Shown one piece after another: positions 61,023 to 64,000 of a stretch of DNA of 64,000 nt. Below the pieces are notes generated by a model. The model searched no databases. It worked only from the letters and a program-made list of their open reading frames with translations, and was not told where the DNA came from. Each line of letters opens with the position of its first letter. Position 1 is the stretch's first letter. Source of the stretch: UBA10649 sp964391765 (GTDB lineage: Bacteria > Actinomycetota > Actinomycetes > S36-B12). The position numbers and the translations under genes are program-made. The stretch covers positions 1-64,000 of the forward strand of contig CAYMNG010000002.1 of assembly GCA_964391765.1 (NCBI GenBank). The letters are read 5' to 3'.

Positions 61023-61980
61023 CCGCGTTGACCTCGTCGACGTGCACCTGGCCGAGTTCAAGGAGCCGGTCCGGCTGCTGTCGATGATGCTCGCCGCGCC
61101 GGCTCGACGGGTGCGGGCGGCTGGCACGGTGCTCGCGTTGCCGCCGGCGGAACTGCTGCTGCTGCACGCCGCCGTGCACGGCCGCCTCGCGTCGGGACCG
61201 ACCGACTTCGCCCAGGCGGTCGTCGACGTCGCGATGCTCACCGCGCACGTCGACCCGACCCGACTGGTCGCCGCGGCCGCGCGGACGGGCACGACCGCGG
61301 ACCTCGTCGACCTGGACGCGGCGGCCCGCGCGGCCGGCGCCGCGCCGCTCGGCGTCACCGTTCCCGACGGCGCGCGGGTCGCGGCACGCCTCGACGCGCT
61401 CGCCGGCACCGCGGCCAAGGCGGCGATCGCCTCGAGCAGCGTGACGCGCCGGATGCGGGACCGCCAGCGCGGGCCGGCGGCGACCGCGGCCGTCGCGCAC
61501 GGCTTCGGCGGGGATCGGCGGGCGTACGCGGCCTGGCTGCGGTCCGGTCAGTTCGCCGTCGCCGAGCGCGCCGCCGTCCGCGTTCGCGGTGGGTTCCTGC
61601 ACGAACCGTCGGGCGTGCTGGCGTTGGGCGCCTCGGTGCGGCCGTTCGCGGGTGCGACGGTGCCAGGGCTGGTCGCCTCGTCCGTGGCGAGCGACACGCT
61701 CGACTGGCGCTTCCGGGTGCGTCTGCCCGGACCGAGCCGGTGGCTGCGGATGACGCTGGACGCGCCGAGCCTGGACCGGCTCGACGTCGTGGTGTTCCGC
61801 AACGGAGTGCCGCTCACGCACGTGTTCGCGGGCGACGCCGCCTCACGGGTCGTCACGATGCGGGACGTGCCGGCCGGCAACGAGTTCTCGTTGCGGGCGC
61901 TGTGGCGGGTGTGTCGTCGCTGCTACGCTGGCCTGGACGATCTCGCGGTGCGGTTCGACGCGGACGACGATGCGCGATAG
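61023..61980 (+). CDS. Nucleotidyltransferase-family protein, C-terminal fragment (after gap)
   Basis: An open frame from the gap to a TAG stop at 61980. Its first half (DVHLAEFKEPVRLLSMMLAA, LLLLHAAVHGRLASG, DFAQAVVDVAMLTAHV) has the helical C-terminal part of the pfam14907-type nucleotidyltransferases, in agreement with the fragment before the gap. The last ~120 residues (VLALGASVRPFAGATVPGLV onward) form a beta-rich domain that is not usual for the family. A start at ATG 61042 is possible but would be artificial. Confidence 0.72.
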
Positions 61981-62842
61981 GGCGGCGGGCGGTGAGCGGC
62001 GGGCGACCGTCGTTCGCGACGGGGGTGGGTTCGACGACTCGGGCCGGTTCGTCGACGTGTGGCGGTACCGGGACCTGGTGCGCGCCTTCGCCCGGCGGGA
62101 CCTCGCGGTTCGCTACCGGGCCAGTGCCATCGGCTGGGGCTGGTCGCTGATCGAACCGATCGTGACGCTGGTCTTCCTCAGCATCGTGTTCCTGGTGATC
62201 TTCCGGATGCAGGCACCGCCGATGGGCAACGGCCGGACCGGCTCCTACGCCGCGTTCTTGTTCTGCGGGTTGGTGGGCTGGCACCTGTTCGCGACGATGC
62301 AGACGCTGGCGATCGACACGCTCCGGTCGACCGGGCCGCTGTTCGCCAAGGCGGCGTTCCCCGGCTGGGCGCCGGTCGTCGGCGCTCAGCTGGTGCAGGT
62401 GGTGCAGATCGTGGCGGAGTTCGCGATCCTCGTCGGGTTCCTGCTGGTCCTGGGCAACGTCGGGTGGACGTGGCTGCTGGCGATTCCGGTGCTGATCGGG
62501 CTGGCACTGCTGTCGATGGGCGTCAGTCTCGTCGTGGGGGTCGCCAGTGGATACGCCGGCGACGTGCGCGAGATCGTCGTCACGGTGCTCGGTGTCCTGT
62601 ACTTCGCGACACCGGTGCTGTACCCGATGGAGATGGCCCGCGGCACCAGTCGGGTGCTCGGCCTGCTGGTCGCGGCGAACCCGTTGTCGTGGTACCTGGA
62701 GGGGCTGCACGCGACGTTGTACTCGCTGGTCGCGCCGCCGTGGTGGTTCCTCGGCGCGCTGGTCGCGGTCGGGGTGGGGGCCTTGTGGGCCGGGTTGCGC
62801 GTGTTCAGTCGGCTCAGCCGGGACCTGGTGGACGACCTGTGA
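61970..62842 (+). CDS. ABC-2 type permease for polysaccharide/polyol export (TagG/Wzm-like)
   Basis: A 290-residue membrane protein. RYRDLVRAFARRDLAVRYRAS then AIGWGWSLIEPIVTLVFLSI is the entry signature of TagG/RfbD/Wzm permeases, followed by six helices and late FATPVLYPMEM and NPLSWYLEGL. It moves a lipid-linked glycan across the membrane with an ATPase subunit, which is not encoded in this window. It overlaps the preceding gene by 11 nt. Confidence 0.92.
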   Translation: MRDRAAGGERRATVVRDGGGFDDSGRFVDVWRYRDLVRAFARRDLAVRYRASAIGWGWSLIEPIVTLVFLSIVFLVIFRMQAPPMGNGRTGSYAAFLFCGLVGWHLFATMQTLAIDTLRSTGPLFAKAAFPGWAPVVGAQLVQVVQIVAEFAILVGFLLVLGNVGWTWLLAIPVLIGLALLSMGVSLVVGVASGYAGDVREIVVTVLGVLYFATPVLYPMEMARGTSRVLGLLVAANPLSWYLEGLHATLYSLVAPPWWFLGALVAVGVGALWAGLRVFSRLSRDLVDDL

Positions 62843-62846
62843 GTCG

Positions 62847-62872
62847 GGAACATCGATCGTCGCGGGGGCGTT
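62847..62872 (+). promoter_or_regulatory. SigR/SigH-type promoter of the thioredoxin gene
   Basis: GGAAC at 62847-62851, 18 nt, GTT at 62870-62872, matching the SigH form GGAAY(A)-N-GTT (the base after GGAAC is A). The start of transcription would fall at or within a few bases of the ATG at 62881, so the mRNA is probably leaderless. It begins just after the permease stop. Confidence 0.7.
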
Positions 62873-62880
62873 ACCGGGGC

Positions 62881-63318
62881 ATGAGCCAAGGTGCGAAGGT
62901 CGTCGCGTGCCCGTCGTGTGGGGCACGCAATCGGGTGCCAGCGTCGGCGAAGGGCCGGCCGCGCTGCGCGAAGTGCCAGGCGGACCTGCCCTGGGTCGTC
63001 GAGGCGACCGACGCGTCGCTGGCTGGGGTCTTGGACACCTCAGCGCTGGTGCTGGTCGATCTGTGGGCCCCGTGGTGCGGGCCATGTCGGCAGGTCGCGC
63101 CGGTGCTGGAGCGACTGGCCGCGCGCTACGCCGGCCGGCTGAAGGTCGTGAAGGTCAACGTCGACGACAACCCGCGGGCGGCGGCGACCTACGACGCGCG
63201 GTCCATCCCGACCCTGGTGCTGGTGCGCGGGGGAAAGACCGTCGGTCGGGTCGTCGGTGCGCAACCCGAGGGTGCGCTGGTGCAGCAGATCGAGCCGCTA
63301 CTCACGGCGCCGAGGTGA
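62881..63318 (+). CDS. Thioredoxin 2-type protein with N-terminal zinc finger
   Basis: A 145-residue protein. Two CxxC pairs (CPSCG and CAKCQ, residues ~10-35) bind zinc in the Trx2/TrxC way, and the thioredoxin domain carries LWAPWCGPCRQVAP and the cis-Pro SIPTLVLV. It is a cytoplasmic disulfide reductase. The SigR-type promoter just ahead ties it to the oxidative-stress regulon headed by sigR 36 kb away. Confidence 0.92.
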   Translation: MSQGAKVVACPSCGARNRVPASAKGRPRCAKCQADLPWVVEATDASLAGVLDTSALVLVDLWAPWCGPCRQVAPVLERLAARYAGRLKVVKVNVDDNPRAAATYDARSIPTLVLVRGGKTVGRVVGAQPEGALVQQIEPLLTAPR

Positions 63319-63391
63319 GCGACCGCGTCACCGTCGGACCACCAGTCCCCGCCCTCCCGTTCGTCCCGCCCTCCCGTTTGTCCCGCTTCCT

Positions 63392-63445
63392 GGGACGTAG
63401 TGCACGAAGCGTCCGATTTGTCCGTACGTTCGTGCACTACGTCCC
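63392..63445. terminator. 17-bp-arm perfect palindrome after the thioredoxin gene
   Basis: gggacgtagtgcacgaa at 63392-63408 is exactly inverted at 63429-63445, with a 20-nt loop gcgtccgatttgtccgtacg. It lies ~75 nt after the thioredoxin stop and before the last gene. No T-run follows, which is common for actinobacterial terminators. It could also be a dispersed repeat; I see no second copy here. Confidence 0.65.
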
Positions 63446-63477
63446 CGCTCACCGGGCCGGCCGCAGCGATCCGGCCG

Positions 63478-64000
63478 GTGCTGCCGTTCGCGGTCGTCGT
63501 CGCAATCGTCGTCGACTACCGGCTCGCGCATCCGGTCTCGCGCTGGCGGACGGCGTCGGCGGTCGCGCTGTGCGCGGTCGGCACCGTCGCCCGGCCGGTG
63601 ATCCTGGGGGTACGTGAGGGTTCGGTCGATGCCTGCGCCTTCTCGCAGTCGGCGTGGGGTCGTACGTCGATCCCGTTCGCGGAGACCGTGCAGTGGCTGC
63701 GCAGCGAGTGGCCGCACCCCACGGTGAACACCGTCGTGGCCGTGGTGCTGCTCGTGGTGTACTGCGCGGCAGCCGTCGTCGTCGGCCGCGATCGCGAGGT
63801 CCCAGTCGCCGTCCGCGCGCTCGCGGTAGCGTCACCGGTGTTCGTCATCGCGAGCGGAGCGCCGTCCTCGACCGGGCGATACCTCCTGCCGGGCCCGGGA
63901 GTGGCGATCGCATTGCGCACGTGGGTCACGCGGACATGGGCGCTTGCCGCCATCATCGCGCCGCTTGTCGCGCTCCACGCCGGGTGGGTGCTCGCATACG
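63478..64000 (+). CDS. Membrane protein, N-terminal part (runs off the window)
   Basis: An open frame of 174 codons continuing past the edge, with about five hydrophobic helices (LPFAVVVAIVVDYRL, AVALCAVGTVARPVIL, NTVVAVVLLVVYCAAAVVV, AVASPVFVIASGAP and more). GTG at 63478 is the first sensible start; a GTG at 63400 lies inside the palindrome. The large loop with FSQSAWGRT between helices may face outside. Family not recognised; a polytopic enzyme of the neighbouring glycan cluster is possible. Confidence 0.55.
   Translation, partial: MLPFAVVVAIVVDYRLAHPVSRWRTASAVALCAVGTVARPVILGVREGSVDACAFSQSAWGRTSIPFAETVQWLRSEWPHPTVNTVVAVVLLVVYCAAAVVVGRDREVPVAVRALAVASPVFVIASGAPSSTGRYLLPGPGVAIALRTWVTRTWALAAIIAPLVALHAGWVLAY

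Noticed and set aside
54641..62842. Lasso-peptide biosynthetic cluster
   Set aside because: PqqD-like, HprK-like and nucleotidyltransferase genes occur in lasso clusters such as paeninodin, but no asparagine-synthase-like cyclase, leader protease or precursor is present, while glycosyltransferases and a polysaccharide permease are.

Overview
The window is a chromosomal segment of a very GC-rich actinobacterium. The evidence is gene content: the sigR/sigH-rsrA redox switch, a TB7.3-type biotin carrier protein, whiB1, an Rv2466c-type mycothiol nitroreductase, the F420 precursor synthase fbiC, a sigF-rsbW pair, GTG starts and 4-nt GTGA overlaps. Several gene orders match the mycobacterial Rv3216-Rv3223 and Rv2464-Rv2466 neighbourhoods. 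I cannot place it below class level. Two runs of ten N (24808-24817, 61013-61022) mark it as a scaffolded draft, and both break a gene. The first ~180 bases also look chimeric.

Layout. 1-12 kb: the C-terminal half of a copper ATPase joined to foreign-looking sequence, a DsbA-like protein, a SIMPL lipoprotein, a CruF-like carotenoid protein, lemA-DUF2207, a dehydrogenase, a hydrolase, an LCIB-type (theta) carbonic anhydrase and a diguanylate cyclase. 12-26 kb: an Rpf-like secreted protein with a long leader, xthA, fbiC-P450, CBS and hisN genes, rsgA-aroA, and an iron/copper group (DyP peroxidase, PCuAC chaperone, broken membrane gene). 26-35 kb: a stress hub with SRAP, sigR-rsrA under a consensus SigR promoter, the TB7.3-like carrier, an orphan ureAB-ureC pair, whiB1, a lipid kinase, sigF-rsbW, the nitroreductase and a Nei/Fpg glycosylase. 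35-42.5 kb: gadB, two methyltransferases, a class V aminotransferase and small conserved proteins.

42.9-54.5 kb: two SbcD/SbcC-like nuclease-ATPase modules flank an operon of an ACMSD-type amidohydrolase, LigA- and LigB-like ring-cleavage subunits and an MFS transporter. 54.6-62.8 kb: a tightly packed surface-glycan cluster with three glycosyltransferases, a WbdD-like degenerate methyltransferase/kinase, a PqqD-like protein, an HPr-kinase-like protein, a nucleotidyltransferase and an ABC-2 export permease. This is the best candidate for a poorly understood system. A thioredoxin gene with its own SigR-type promoter follows, then a membrane gene running off the edge.

Intergenic structure is also notable. 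One ~70-bp palindromic repeat occurs three times, a 169-bp interval between two convergent genes is bounded by perfect 15-bp inverted repeats, and five genes carry in-frame or low-complexity repeats. I saw no tRNA, rRNA, CRISPR array, transposase or phage gene.
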